Shown: positions 50,391 to 59,327 of the stretch, one piece after another
Layout of the letters: each line of letters starts with the position of its first letter
How positions within the stretch are numbered: the first letter of the stretch is position 1
Assembly: GCF_003864975.1 (NCBI RefSeq)
Contig: NZ_BHGL01000006.1
Coordinates: 372,001-436,000, forward strand
Source of the DNA: Sulfuriferula thiophila
GTDB lineage: Bacteria > Pseudomonadota > Gammaproteobacteria > Burkholderiales > Sulfuriferulaceae
DNA length: 64,000 nt
Reading direction: 5' to 3'
Position numbers and translations under genes: made by a program
Notes under the pieces: model-generated
Databases searched by the model: none
Told to the model about the DNA's origin: nothing
The model's input: only the letters and a program-made list of their open reading frames with translations

Positions 50391-52091
50391 ATGACTGGGT
50401 TAATGAATATGGTTGAAGCTTTAAAAATATTGATGGTCGAGGACTCTGAGGATGATGAAATCCTGCTGCGACGTCAGTTGCTAAAGGCGGGGCACGATTT
50501 TTTCCTGATGCGCGTGGAGGATGAACAGTCCATCAAGCATCACACCCAGCAAGGTGGGTGGGATATCGTCATTTCCGATTTTAATCTGCCCGGCTTTGAT
50601 GGCCTGGATGTGTTGCGCTGGGTGCGGGAAATCGACAAGGAAATTCCTTTTATTCTGGTATCCGGTACGGTGGGTGAAGAAACCGCTGTGCTGGCGATGA
50701 AATCAGGGGCTAACGATTACATTATGAAAGACCGTACTACCAGGTTGCTGCCGGCGATCGAACGGGAGCTGCGTGAAGCTGAAAATCGACGGGCACTCCA
50801 TGAGATCGAACAGCAACTGGTTTTTCATGCCTCGCATGACCCGCTCACGGGTTTGTTTAACCGTCGTGAATTTGAACGGCGTCTGGAAGAATTGTTGGTT
50901 GATGCCAAGGAAAATGGCAATCAGCATGTCATGTTGTACATGGATCTGGATCAATTCAAAATTATTAACGACACTCACGGTCATGTTGCAGGCGATACGC
51001 TACTGCGGGAACTGTGTCAAGTGCTGCTCAATAAGGTGCGTAAGGGTGGCGATTTGCTGGCTCGTCTGGGCGGGGACGAATTTGGCGTGCTGTTGCCGAG
51101 TTGCCCGGAAGATCAGGGGTTGCAGATAGCCGAAACATTGCGTGATAGCGTGCAGAAATTTCTCTTCGAGTGGCATGAGGAAGTGTTCAGTATTGGTATC
51201 AGCATTGGTGTGGTACTGATTTCCAGTCTCAGTGAGACGGCTGCGCACGTTTTTTCTGCGGCTGACAGGGCTTGTTATGCAGCCAAGGAATCCGGTCGTA
51301 ACCGAGTGCATTTATATCGGGCTAATGACAGCGAGCTTTCATTGCGGAGCAGCGAAATGCAATGGGCATTACGTATCCCGGAAGCGTTGCGCAAAAACCG
51401 TTTCATTTTATACAGTCAGGCTATTGTGCCGGTAAATCCAGGATCACTGCCGCATGGGCGCGAATTTTTGCTGCGTATGCTGGATGATGCAAAGCAGTTG
51501 GTGCCTCCCGATTTGTTTATTCCTGCGGCTGAACGCTATGATTTAATGCCCGCTGTGGATCGCTGGGTAGTGGCCACGGCGCTGGAGTGGTTGAGAATGT
51601 TACCCACACCGCCGGCAGAGGGCGAATTTTTCAGCATTAATCTGTCCGGACGCTCTATCACTGAACCCAAGTTTCTCGGATTTTTGCTGGAACAAATCGA
51701 AATGTGCGGCGTTCCACCTCAGCACATTTGTTTCGAAATTACCGAAACGGCCGCAATCCGCAGCCTCAGTAGTGCGGTCAGGCTGATTGAGACTTTACGC
51801 GGGATAGGCTGTACGTTCTCGCTGGATGATTTTGGTAGTGGCTTGTGTTCGTTCAATTATTTGAAGAATCTGCCGGTCAATAGCGTTAAAATTGATGGCA
51901 GTTTCGTACGGAACATTACTACTGACAAAGTGGCTCGTTCCATCGTTGAATCCATCAAACATATTTCGCAGGCGATGGGGATGGAAACAATTGCGGAGTT
52001 CGTGGAAAGTGAAGCCATTCTTATCATGTTACGTGACATCGGGGTTGATTACGCGCAAGGCTACCATATTGCGCGACCCCAACCCCTTTGA
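50391..52091 (+). CDS. Response regulator with GGDEF and EAL domains
   Basis: In this 566-residue protein a receiver domain (about 5-130, phospho-acceptor in VISDFNLPGFDG) is followed by GGDEF (about 145-310) and EAL (about 320-560). The cyclase motif RLGGDEFG is intact; the inhibitory RxxD site reads KGGD and is absent. The EAL motif is varied to EFLLRM, while DDFGSGLCS and KIDGSFVRN are kept, so hydrolase activity is uncertain. It ends the tusA-led gene run. Confidence 0.93.
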   Translation: MTGLMNMVEALKILMVEDSEDDEILLRRQLLKAGHDFFLMRVEDEQSIKHHTQQGGWDIVISDFNLPGFDGLDVLRWVREIDKEIPFILVSGTVGEETAVLAMKSGANDYIMKDRTTRLLPAIERELREAENRRALHEIEQQLVFHASHDPLTGLFNRREFERRLEELLVDAKENGNQHVMLYMDLDQFKIINDTHGHVAGDTLLRELCQVLLNKVRKGGDLLARLGGDEFGVLLPSCPEDQGLQIAETLRDSVQKFLFEWHEEVFSIGISIGVVLISSLSETAAHVFSAADRACYAAKESGRNRVHLYRANDSELSLRSSEMQWALRIPEALRKNRFILYSQAIVPVNPGSLPHGREFLLRMLDDAKQLVPPDLFIPAAERYDLMPAVDRWVVATALEWLRMLPTPPAEGEFFSINLSGRSITEPKFLGFLLEQIEMCGVPPQHICFEITETAAIRSLSSAVRLIETLRGIGCTFSLDDFGSGLCSFNYLKNLPVNSVKIDGSFVRNITTDKVARSIVESIKHISQAMGMETIAEFVESEAILIMLRDIGVDYAQGYHIARPQPL

Positions 52092-52126
52092 TAGTGTGTT
52101 ACTAAGCCTGCGCTCAGGTGCTAAAT

Positions 52127-53092
52127 TTAAACCACCTCAGCCGGTGCAAGCCGGCACATAATCTCATGGTCACCCAGTTCAATCTGGAACGTGGCGTGAC
52201 TAATCTGAAAGTGGTGCTCAAGTTCTTCTGCAATCTCGTCCAGAAACGCATCGCCTGGATGGCCGTCTGGCGTAACGAGGTGGACGGTGAGGGCGTTCTC
52301 AGTGGTACTCATGCCCCAGATGTGCAGGTCATGTACTTCACTCACTTGCGGTAGGCTACGCAGGTATGTCTCAATGCGGGCGGGATCTATGGCATCTGGC
52401 ACAGCATGCAGTGCCAGCTTGAGGGATTGTTTGAACAGACCCCAGGTGCCGATAAATATCACTGCAGCAATGAGCAGGCTGATAGCCGGATCCAGCCACA
52501 GCCAGCCAGTAAACATCATGCCCAGGCCAGCCAGTGCAACGCCGACCGATACGGCGGCATCGGCTACCATGTGCAAAAATGCACCGCGCAGATTAAGGTC
52601 GTCTTTATGGCCTTTCATCAGCATGAGTGCTGTTGCCACATTGACGACTACCCCGACTAATGCGACCCAGACCATGATGGGTTCGTTCACTGCCATCGGT
52701 TCGGTAAAACGGCGGATGGCTTCCCAGGAGATACCGCCGACTGCAATAAGCAGCAGCATGGCGTTCGCGAGTGCCGCAAGGATGGTGGTGCTGCGCAGCC
52801 CATAGGTAAATCGCGGTGAAGGCAGGCGGCGTGCCAGGACCATGGCCCCCCAGGCGGCAATCAGGCCGATCACATCGCTGAAGTTATGCCCTGCATCCGC
52901 CAGCAAAGATAAGGAATCGGCGTAAATGCCAAAGCCGATTTCGATGATGACAAAGGTCAGGTTAAGCGCGATGCCTACTGCAAATGCGCGGCTGGTGGTA
53001 TCGACATTGCTGTGATCGTGGTGATGAGCGTGTCCATGATGATGTTCATGATCATTGGAGTGGTGTTCATGGTGGTCGTGCTTTGCGCTCAT
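52127..53092 (-). CDS. Cation diffusion facilitator (zinc-type) transporter
   Basis: This 321-residue protein has a His-rich N terminus (over ten His in the first 30 residues), six membrane segments and the paired metal-site motifs ADAGHNFSD (TM2) and HMVADAAVS (TM5). A C-terminal cytoplasmic dimerisation domain follows. It resembles CzcD/ZitB and probably exports Zn2+ by proton antiport. The gene is first downstream of a thiol/metal block on the same strand. Confidence 0.92.
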   Translation of the reverse strand: MSAKHDHHEHHSNDHEHHHGHAHHHDHSNVDTTSRAFAVGIALNLTFVIIEIGFGIYADSLSLLADAGHNFSDVIGLIAAWGAMVLARRLPSPRFTYGLRSTTILAALANAMLLLIAVGGISWEAIRRFTEPMAVNEPIMVWVALVGVVVNVATALMLMKGHKDDLNLRGAFLHMVADAAVSVGVALAGLGMMFTGWLWLDPAISLLIAAVIFIGTWGLFKQSLKLALHAVPDAIDPARIETYLRSLPQVSEVHDLHIWGMSTTENALTVHLVTPDGHPGDAFLDEIAEELEHHFQISHATFQIELGDHEIMCRLAPAEVV

Positions 53093-53116
53093 CAGGTTGT
53101 TTTCCAGTTACTAATA

Positions 53117-53350
53117 TCAGGTTAGCCAGCTATCAATTTTTTTGCGATCCGGTACGCCGCCGGCGTGAACCACTATGCCATCGATTACTACGCCCGGGGT
53201 GGACATTACGCCGTAGCCCAGAATGTCGGCGATGGATTCGACTTTTTCCAATTGTATCTCAACACCCTTTGCCTGGGCGGCTTCATCGATGAGTTTGAGG
53301 GTGGTTTTGCAGTTTGTGCAGCCCGTGCCAAGTACTTTGATGTTTTTCAT
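53117..53350 (-). CDS. Small thioredoxin-fold protein (redox-active disulfide protein 2 type)
   Basis: This 77-residue protein has VLGTGCTNCKTTLKLIDEAA, with a CxxC active site, and STPGVVIDGIVVHAGGVP, with the cis-proline region. It matches the MTH895-like short thioredoxins that accompany DUF318 permeases and ArsR regulators. It may reduce or carry metal/metalloid thiolates for the permease encoded upstream. AAGGA precedes the ATG. Confidence 0.88.
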   Translation of the reverse strand: MKNIKVLGTGCTNCKTTLKLIDEAAQAKGVEIQLEKVESIADILGYGVMSTPGVVIDGIVVHAGGVPDRKKIDSWLT

Positions 53351-53423
53351 GACGGTTCCTTTGGGTAATTGATGGCAGTGGGCGAGATAGTATGTCCGAA
53401 CACTGCCAGCCTTTATGCCTATT

Positions 53424-53738
53424 CTAGCAGCAGGATTTGCCGCCTGGAGTAGGAGTGCAGCATGCTTCGGCTACCGGGATATTCAGCGGTTTTGCATGCG
53501 TTGAGGCGCTCTCCATTTTGGCGGTAAGCGCTTCATCAAAACGTGCATCGAGTTTTTGTCCGGCTTCATCGCGGATATGGCGGGCGATTTCTACTACCAG
53601 GTCGATTTGTTCCTTGGTAACGCCGAACTGCTCGAGTTTGTCGAGTTGGCAGAGACCTTGTCTGGGATGATTGGCAGCAATATTAGCAGCTAACGATACC
53701 AGGGACACGATAGAGGGGTGCAGGATTGCTTGAGCCAT
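53424..53738 (-). CDS. Small helical protein with a cysteine-pair tail
   Basis: This 104-residue protein is mostly alpha-helical (LVSLAANIAANHP, KEQIDLVVEIARHIRDEAGQKLDARFDEAL) and ends in EACCTPTPGGKSCC, two vicinal Cys pairs. Vicinal cysteines bind arsenite, Cu(I) or similar soft metals, and the arsenic-type neighbours support that idea. I do not recognise a named family with certainty. AAGGAA lies upstream of the ATG. Confidence 0.7.
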   Translation of the reverse strand: MAQAILHPSIVSLVSLAANIAANHPRQGLCQLDKLEQFGVTKEQIDLVVEIARHIRDEAGQKLDARFDEALTAKMESASTHAKPLNIPVAEACCTPTPGGKSCC

Positions 53739-53753
53739 TTTGCGTTCCTTTCC

Positions 53754-53969
53754 TTATTTACTGCAGCAGGCGGCTTTTTTGCCATTGCCCATGATGATGC
53801 CAGCAGGACAAAACCCGGTAAAAGTGGCTTGAAATGCCATGATGCTGGCAAACGCGGCTATCCATAAGAAGCTGGGGTGTAGCAAGTCGAACTGACCAGA
53901 GAAGTGCGTTGCAGCCAGTGAAATCATTACCATTACAGACATCATGCGCATCATGCGATTGCCTTTCAT
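53754..53969 (-). CDS. DUF2892-type (YgaP-like) small membrane protein
   Basis: This 71-residue protein has two membrane helices separated by a short loop, with FTGFCPAGIIMG, a typical DUF2892/YgaP transmembrane-domain motif, and a C-terminal ACCSK with a vicinal Cys pair. E. coli YgaP fuses this domain to a rhodanese. It lies 27 bp after the permease gene. Confidence 0.85.
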   Translation of the reverse strand: MKGNRMMRMMSVMVMISLAATHFSGQFDLLHPSFLWIAAFASIMAFQATFTGFCPAGIIMGNGKKAACCSK

Positions 53970-53996
53970 TGTGAATCTCCTATTTGATAAAGTTAG

Positions 53997-55055
53997 TTAA
54001 AGCACTGCGTTAAACACATAGCCGACAAGCAAAATGCCTGTTGACACCACGCCTACAAAAGTTGCGATCAATGCTGGTTTGAGCACTTTGCGCAGGATGA
54101 TCATCTCCGGAAATGACAGGGCGGTGACGCTCATCATGAATGCCAGCACTGTGCCCAAAGCGGCACCCTTGCCGAGCAAAGCCTGTACTACCGGGATAAT
54201 GCCGGCAGCATTGGAGTACATCGGCACGCCGATCAGTACTGCCGCAGGCACAGACCACCAGGCATCTTTGCCCATGATACTCGCCATGAAGTTTTGTGGC
54301 ACATAACCATGGATACCGGCGCCGACTGCCACGCCAAGCACGATATATGGCCAGACTTTACCGACGATGTCTTTGACATGATGCATGCCTGCCTGGAATC
54401 GTTCCGGCCAGGTTTGCGGGTGATCCAGATTGGCGATAACGGCACCGCCTCTGGCCTGTATGGCTTGCACCCAGTCTTCCAGATGGTTTTCCATATTGAG
54501 CTTGCCGATGATCAATCCGGCGGTGATGGCGACGGTAAGGCCTAAGCCCATATACAGCAATGCAATCTTCCAGCCAAATAAGCCGAACAACAAGCCTAGC
54601 GCGACTTCGTTGACCATCGGTGCCGAGATCAGGAATGAGAATGTTACGCCGAGTGGTACGCCAGCCTGCAAAAAACCGATAAACAGCGGTACGGCCGAGC
54701 AGGAACAAAACGGTGTGACAATACCCAGGCTGGCGGCCATGATGTTGCCTATACCCAGGCGTTTGCCAGCGAGTAATTGGCGTGTGCGTTCAGGTGCGAC
54801 GAACGTTTGAATGACACCCATCACAAACACAATGAGGGTCAGCAGCAGCAAAACTTTGGGTGTTTCAAACAGAAAAAAGTTGAGCGCCTGCCCCAGATGC
54901 GATTCAGTCGCTATACCCGTGAAGGACATGGCGTAATCGGCAGCGCCTTGCAACTGGCTGTATGTCCAAATCCAGATTGCCAGGCCGAGCACAACACCTG
55001 CCAACCATTTAGCGGTTGAACTGCTATTGTCAGTGTGTTGATCTAAAGTATCCAC
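53997..55055 (-). CDS. DUF318/UPF0718-type permease
   Basis: This 352-residue protein has about eight to ten membrane segments. The family motif TPFCSCSAVPLFIGFLQAGVPLG holds a CxC pair at the permease centre, and VLIGVPMYSNAAGIIPVV follows. Relatives include ArsP, which exports organoarsenicals, and Cu/Zn-linked permeases. The nearby ArsR, ArsC and thioredoxin-like genes favour a metalloid or metal efflux role. It is divergent from arsC and follows arsR by 40 bp. Confidence 0.88.
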   Translation of the reverse strand: MDTLDQHTDNSSSTAKWLAGVVLGLAIWIWTYSQLQGAADYAMSFTGIATESHLGQALNFFLFETPKVLLLLTLIVFVMGVIQTFVAPERTRQLLAGKRLGIGNIMAASLGIVTPFCSCSAVPLFIGFLQAGVPLGVTFSFLISAPMVNEVALGLLFGLFGWKIALLYMGLGLTVAITAGLIIGKLNMENHLEDWVQAIQARGGAVIANLDHPQTWPERFQAGMHHVKDIVGKVWPYIVLGVAVGAGIHGYVPQNFMASIMGKDAWWSVPAAVLIGVPMYSNAAGIIPVVQALLGKGAALGTVLAFMMSVTALSFPEMIILRKVLKPALIATFVGVVSTGILLVGYVFNAVL

Positions 55056-55095
55056 GCCAGTGCTCCTGAAATATATGTTTTGCCGAATAAAATGC

Positions 55096-55419
55096 TCATT
55101 TTGCAGCGCAGCACGTGCTGTTGATTGGGCTGGCTGAAGCGTCCAGCGTCAGTCCTACTGACATCTGCGCCAAAATTATTTGCGCCCAGCACGGTAGATC
55201 CGGGTTGATGCTGTAGTGTATCCAGGTTCCTCTACGTTGCGAGCTAACCAGTCCAGCCTCGCGTAATACCGCCAGGTGCCGTGATACCTTGGGTTGCGAT
55301 ATATCCAGCGTGCCATACAGGTGGCAAACGCATGATTCGCCACTGTGCAATAGCTGAGCCAGGATCTGACGGCGTGTTGCATCGGCAAGTGTTGCAAATA
55401 GAGTGTCTATATCAAGCAT
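55096..55419 (-). CDS. arsR: ArsR-family metalloregulator
   Basis: ATG 55419 (MLDIDTLFATLADATRR) gives 107 residues. The ArsR winged helix has ADATRRQILAQLL, CVCHLYGTLDISQPKVSRHLAVLREAGLV and RGTWIHYSI. The CVC pair in the recognition-adjacent helix matches the metal-binding ELCVCDL site of As/Sb sensors, and C-terminal CCAAK adds another pair. It probably represses the permease block and the divergent arsC. Confidence 0.92.
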   Translation of the reverse strand: MLDIDTLFATLADATRRQILAQLLHSGESCVCHLYGTLDISQPKVSRHLAVLREAGLVSSQRRGTWIHYSINPDLPCWAQIILAQMSVGLTLDASASPINSTCCAAK

Positions 55420-55422
55420 GCG

Positions 55423-55468
55423 TTCAATATATATGTATTGGTGAATATATGTCAAGGCGCATATTGAA
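55423..55468. promoter_or_regulatory. AT-rich operator region between arsR and arsC
   Basis: Within the 104-bp divergent spacer, TTCAATAT (55423-55430) and ATATTGAA (55461-55468) are inverted, and CAATA-TATATG-TATTG (55425-55440) is a smaller inverted repeat overlapping the left arm. AATATAT also recurs at 55444. This fits an ArsR binding region next to the arsR start. Confidence 0.5.
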
Positions 55469-55523
55469 TTATGTGTGAACTATGTTTAGTATTCAGGTCT
55501 TTGATATATCACTTGGAAAAATC

Positions 55524-55940
55524 ATGTCAGACATCACCATCTACCACAATCCAGCCTGTGGTACCTCGCGTAACGTGCTTGCCATCATCCGTAATACTGG
55601 CGAAGAGCCCAATGTCATTGCTTATCTGGAAACACCGCCCAGCCGGGATAAACTTGAGGTGCTCATCAAGGCTATGGGGATGCCAGTGCGCGATCTGTTG
55701 CGGCGCAAAGGGACACCCTACGATGAGCTGAATCTGGACGACACCAAATGGAATGATGATGAATTGATCGATTTTATGCTGGCACACCCTATCCTGATTA
55801 ACCGGCCCATCGTAGTTACGCCGCTTGGAACCCGGTTGTGCCGGCCTTCTGAAGTAGTGCTGGAGTTATTGACCTTGCCGCAACTGGGGCCAATTTCCAA
55901 GGAAGACGGCGAGGTAATCGTTGCTAAAACAGGTGACTGA
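55524..55940 (+). CDS. arsC: Arsenate reductase, glutaredoxin type
   Basis: ATG 55524 gives 138 residues; in-frame starts upstream are not supported. It has YHNPACGTSRNVLA with catalytic Cys12, RKGTPYDELNLDD, and NRPIVVTPLGTRLCRPSE with the arginines that bind arsenate. It reduces arsenate to arsenite with glutathione and glutaredoxin. It is divergent from arsR with a shared operator region. Confidence 0.94.
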   Translation: MSDITIYHNPACGTSRNVLAIIRNTGEEPNVIAYLETPPSRDKLEVLIKAMGMPVRDLLRRKGTPYDELNLDDTKWNDDELIDFMLAHPILINRPIVVTPLGTRLCRPSEVVLELLTLPQLGPISKEDGEVIVAKTGD

Positions 55941-56094
55941 CTTCCAGGCGCCGAACTTGTTGTAGTGCGAGCGAACGTACTGGATGCAAGGTGCATGAAT
56001 GGTTGCGTTGCTCATGCACAAAATTCGCGTATTATGGGGACAGTGGTATGAAATAAAGCATGTTTCGGTGATTTCATCTTGAATCGGGGATAGC

Positions 56095-57246
56095 ATGCAA
56101 AATATGGTTTCGATTAGCGTTTGTTGCCGACAAATTTTGTCATGTCTTGTTTTGGTTTGCACTGCTGTTGGATCTGCTTCCGCTGGTTCGTTCGAACCCA
56201 TCCCCGTCTATTCAATTTACCCTCCGGTTAAACCGAATGGATCAGCGGATGATGCCTTGGCCAGTGGCCGCGTAGTTAACGACAGCTACGTCATGGCAGC
56301 GCATGCCAGTAAGCCCTGGCGCATCGCATTCCTGTTTCCGCATATGAAGGATCCGTATTGGGTTGGTTGTAGTTATGGGGTCATTAGTGAAGCCAAGCGG
56401 TTAGGCGTCGCAGTGGATATTCTCCCCGCAGACGGTTACACCGATCTGGTTGGGCAATTGCGCAAGATGGATGAGGCGATTGCTGCAAAATATGATGCCA
56501 TTGTTATTTCCCCGATCAGTCACACCGCCAACAACGCTTCCATTGCCAAAGCGCGCTCATTGGGTATACCTGTGTTTGAGCTGGCGAATGACAGTACCAG
56601 CGATGATTTGGCGGTCAAAGTGACCACCTCGTTGATACACATGGGTATTGATGCTACGCAATGGGTTATTCGCGATGCACAACGGCGCGGCTTGAAGTCT
56701 ATCAATATTGCATTGTTACCTGGCCCTGCAGGTGCTGGTTGGGTTGTTGGTGAGGTAGAGGGTACCCGTGAAGCGGCGCGTAAAGCGGCAATCAATGTGA
56801 ATATTGTTGATATTACATATGGCGATAGTGACCTGATCGGACAGACACAATTAGCGGCGCAGTTACTTGCCAAACACGGTAATCATCTTGATTACATTCT
56901 GGGTTGTAGCGGTTGCGCACCTGCTGCAATCTTGCCAATAAAAGAGGCAGGGCTGGAAGGGAAGGTCAGGGTGGTTGCCTATGATCTGACCGGAGATATT
57001 GCCAATTTTATCCAAAAGGGTGAAATCGTTGCCGCTGCGGATACGAAAGCTGTCAGCCAGGCACGGGTAAGCGTTGATACAGTAGTGAATTTTCTGGAAG
57101 GAAGAACCAAGGCAACGCCGAATACCATACTGATTAAATTGGGTCTGGTTGACAAGCGCAACTATGCAACTTATAAGTTCGACACGTCTATAGCCCCCAA
57201 GGACTATGTGCCTGTCCTGTCATATTCCCCGGAAACGCTTAAGTAA
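56095..57246 (+). CDS. torT: TorT-like periplasmic substrate-binding protein
   Basis: In this 383-residue protein a signal peptide (cleavage near residue 30 after ASA) is followed by a type 1 periplasmic binding fold: WRIAFLFPHMKDPYWVGCSYGVISEAKRLGV, AIVISPISHTANNASI and GCSGCAPAAILPIKEAG. It matches TorT, which senses trimethylamine N-oxide for the TorS kinase. Here no TorS or TorR is present; instead a Cache-GGDEF gene follows after 115 bp. The ligand is unknown. Confidence 0.88.
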   Translation: MQNMVSISVCCRQILSCLVLVCTAVGSASAGSFEPIPVYSIYPPVKPNGSADDALASGRVVNDSYVMAAHASKPWRIAFLFPHMKDPYWVGCSYGVISEAKRLGVAVDILPADGYTDLVGQLRKMDEAIAAKYDAIVISPISHTANNASIAKARSLGIPVFELANDSTSDDLAVKVTTSLIHMGIDATQWVIRDAQRRGLKSINIALLPGPAGAGWVVGEVEGTREAARKAAINVNIVDITYGDSDLIGQTQLAAQLLAKHGNHLDYILGCSGCAPAAILPIKEAGLEGKVRVVAYDLTGDIANFIQKGEIVAAADTKAVSQARVSVDTVVNFLEGRTKATPNTILIKLGLVDKRNYATYKFDTSIAPKDYVPVLSYSPETLK

Positions 57247-57361
57247 TGCTTGCGCAGTGCTGACTCATCGGGTAGTGTGAATCTTCGTGATGATCGCGTA
57301 GTAATGCCGGTGCCTGCTGAATCAGTGCAGCGCTCACCATCCCAGTAAAGGCAGCGCAAAC

Positions 57362-59227
57362 ATGAAAATGATGCGGCTCAGAGACAAGATTCTGCTCGGT
57401 GCGGTTGCTATCAGTATCGTGGTGGCGCTTGCTTCCATGCTCGCCGTTTCCTGGGTCATCAGTCAGCAGTATCAGGATCAATCCCATGCGCTGTTAAGTA
57501 AATCCTCAGTCGTTATCAACGATAGTCTGGATGATCGCAAAACTAATGTGCTGACTGCATCACGCCAGTTGGCCATGCAAAAAAACCTCGGATCAACTAT
57601 TTGGTACCTGACCCAATATTCGCGTTTGGAATTTGATCACGAAACCATGTTTAATAGTTACCAGCAACTGGTAAACGATACTTACAAAATCGCCAGGGTA
57701 GCTATGCTTTCCAGAATAACTATCTATGATTCTGCAGGTAGGCTGGTGTCATTTGCTCAGTTGGGCGGTGGCAGCGGGCGTGTCGGCTTTGTGGATAATG
57801 GGTCTGTTCCTTCTTTTTGGGTCGCTCTGCTAAAAGAAAATGAGGAGTTAAGTCGCCCAAAACTGCATACAACCAATGCCATCACCGGGGTCGACTTAAC
57901 GTTCGGGCAATCGCTGCCGCGACAGGAAGGCGTGCACTATGCTGTTGTGGATGGTTTGCTGGCTATTGAAAGTTATGTTCCCATTATCGGTAACGCGTTT
58001 GATCCGCTCACCGGAAAGCAGGTCGCACGACAGCTTGGTCTGGTTGTTGGTGTGCAGTTGCTTGATCAAACCTTTGTTGACTATCTGTCCAAACTGACCG
58101 ATATAAAGATCAATGTCTTTACCAGGCAAGGCCTTAGCAGTGGGGATGTGGCAGCTTATCAAAAGCCTGACTGGAGTGGCGTGCAGCAAGTTGTTACGGA
58201 TACGCCTGTCGGCAGGATGGGGCTTAATGAGATAAAAATTGAAGGTCAACATTATTATCAGGGTCTAATTCCTCTGTATAACGGTAAGCGATTAGTAGGC
58301 ACTATCGCCGAATTGTATTCGAAGGAAATTGTCCGAAAAAATACGTGGGAGATGGTACGGATATTGGGGTTGATAGCCGTAGCCAGCCTGCTATTCATTT
58401 TTCCGTTCGCCTGGTATTTCGCGTCATCCATCTCTTACCCACTCACGGCACTAAGTCGGGTTTTTCTCGGTATTGCCAGTGGTAAGCAACCAGATACGTT
58501 GCATGAGCTGCTTAGTCGACTGGAAAAAAACAAGAGTCGGCGTGATGAGCTGGGTGATCTCACCCAGAGCTTTATTGCCATGGATGATGCGGTTAACCAG
58601 AAAATTCAGCAGATCAATGAGATTAACGCTACGCTCGAACATAAAATCGAGCAGCGTACGCAGGAATTGCGCTTCGCTAACGAGGCATTAACCAAGCTCG
58701 CTACGCATGATACATTGACGGAGTTGCCGAACCGCAATCTGCTTCGTGATCGCTTGCAACGTTCGCTTGCTGCCGCCAGACGCGACAATGTGCGCATGGC
58801 CCTGATTTTTATTGACCTGGATGAATTCAAGAGCATTAATGATACCCGTGGTCATGCTGTGGGCGATTTGTTGCTGATGGAAGCTGCAAAACGCATGCAG
58901 GACTGCATACGTGAATCAGATACCGTTTCGCGTATTGGTGGCGATGAATTTATTGTATTGCTGCCGAATATTGAGGCAGAGCAGGATGTAATGCGGGTGG
59001 CGGAAAAAATCCGTTCTGTGCTTAATCAGCCATTTGAGTTGATGGGTGGCAGCTTACACATCTCATCCAGTATCGGAATTGCTATTTGTCCTGAACACGG
59101 CAGTGATGAGAGTAGCCTGCTTAAGCATGCTGACACTGCCATGTACTATGCCAAAAAAAGCGGCGGTAATACCGTGACGCTATTTTCGACGGCATTATCA
59201 AAAACTGCGGTTGAGATAAATAGATAG
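57362..59227 (+). CDS. Membrane Cache-HAMP-GGDEF diguanylate cyclase
   Basis: This 621-residue protein has TM1 at about 12-36, a large periplasmic double-Cache-like sensor domain to about 330, TM2 at about 340-360, a HAMP-like segment, a coiled coil (about 415-445) and a C-terminal GGDEF domain. SRIGGDEFIVLLP is intact and RESD upstream forms the RxxD inhibitory site, so an active, feedback-regulated cyclic di-GMP synthase is expected. It follows the TorT-like gene. Confidence 0.92.
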   Translation: MKMMRLRDKILLGAVAISIVVALASMLAVSWVISQQYQDQSHALLSKSSVVINDSLDDRKTNVLTASRQLAMQKNLGSTIWYLTQYSRLEFDHETMFNSYQQLVNDTYKIARVAMLSRITIYDSAGRLVSFAQLGGGSGRVGFVDNGSVPSFWVALLKENEELSRPKLHTTNAITGVDLTFGQSLPRQEGVHYAVVDGLLAIESYVPIIGNAFDPLTGKQVARQLGLVVGVQLLDQTFVDYLSKLTDIKINVFTRQGLSSGDVAAYQKPDWSGVQQVVTDTPVGRMGLNEIKIEGQHYYQGLIPLYNGKRLVGTIAELYSKEIVRKNTWEMVRILGLIAVASLLFIFPFAWYFASSISYPLTALSRVFLGIASGKQPDTLHELLSRLEKNKSRRDELGDLTQSFIAMDDAVNQKIQQINEINATLEHKIEQRTQELRFANEALTKLATHDTLTELPNRNLLRDRLQRSLAAARRDNVRMALIFIDLDEFKSINDTRGHAVGDLLLMEAAKRMQDCIRESDTVSRIGGDEFIVLLPNIEAEQDVMRVAEKIRSVLNQPFELMGGSLHISSSIGIAICPEHGSDESSLLKHADTAMYYAKKSGGNTVTLFSTALSKTAVEINR

Positions 59228-59251
59228 CGGTTTGTTTGTATTTTGCAAGTG

Positions 59252-59285
59252 CCAGCCAGGCTGGGATGCCTGTGTGGCTGGTTTT
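59252..59285 (+). terminator. Terminator after the GGDEF gene
   Basis: CCAGCCA and TGGCTGG form a 7-bp stem, with an inner GGC/GCC pairing, followed by TTTT. It lies 25 bp after the stop codon. Confidence 0.65.
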
Positions 59286-59327
59286 GATGGGTTACTGACG
59301 TCCCGTTAGAAAGCGGGCGGCGTATTG

